From contig CALHAT010000009.1 in the NCBI GenBank assembly GCA_937934285.1, positions 1-6,989 on the forward strand: a stretch of 6,989 bases of DNA, written 5' to 3'. A program made the translations under genes and the position numbers. Source of the DNA: Minisyncoccota bacterium. GTDB taxonomy: Bacteria; Patescibacteriota; Minisyncoccia; UBA6257; HR35. Under the pieces are notes generated by a model, which was not told the origin of the DNA, made no database searches, and saw nothing but the letters and a program-made list of their open reading frames with translations. This document shows positions 6,988-6,989 of this stretch, piece after piece; within the stretch, counting starts at the first letter, position 1; every line of letters starts with the position of its first letter.

Positions 6988-6989
6988 AG

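Noticed and set aside
6805..6989. CRISPR array
   Set aside because: The units are only 7-12 bp (22 bp at most, twice), spacers are too short, and no cas gene is present.

Overview
This AT-rich window carries three protein-coding genes, all on the + strand, followed by about 0.45 kb of repeat-rich non-coding DNA. The content suggests a Candidate Phyla Radiation bacterium, most likely Parcubacteria/Patescibacteria. The grounds are a lamin-tail-domain surface protein, an exported peptidoglycan-binding S-layer-like protein, very A/T-rich leaders without Shine-Dalgarno sequences, and a RecG with an insertion remembered from this group. This placement is inferred from content, not from a search. 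RecG ends in two consecutive in-frame TGA codons, so TGA reads as stop. That argues against the code-25 lineages (Gracilibacteria, Absconditabacteria).

Layout. 2-2308 is the 3' part of a large Thr/Ser-rich secreted protein whose start lies left of the window. It is built from two repeats of a module (lamin tail domain plus fibronectin-III-like domain) and a unique C-terminal domain. 2378-4429 is a complete recG helicase gene, 69 bp downstream with no terminator between. 4430-4636 is an extremely AT-rich intergenic region with two tandem sigma70-type promoters. Each is preceded by the same short element, a DnaA-box-like sequence. 4637-6523 is an exported protein with a signal peptide, a peptidoglycan-binding domain, a Gln/Gly linker and a long all-beta region. 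It is followed by a strong intrinsic terminator at 6546-6591. 6592-6989 has no convincing gene. It holds a 16-bp hairpin made of two copies of one sequence, a short array of GATTACC(C)GAAT units, and a longer array of GTTCGCA-like units that reaches the right edge.

How it fits together. Two cell-surface genes flank a DNA repair/replication-fork helicase. The third gene looks like a strongly transcribed, independently terminated unit, as expected for an abundant envelope protein. No defence system, mobile element, tRNA or rRNA was recognised. The least explained parts are the duplicated DnaA-box/promoter element and the spaced repeat arrays at the right end.
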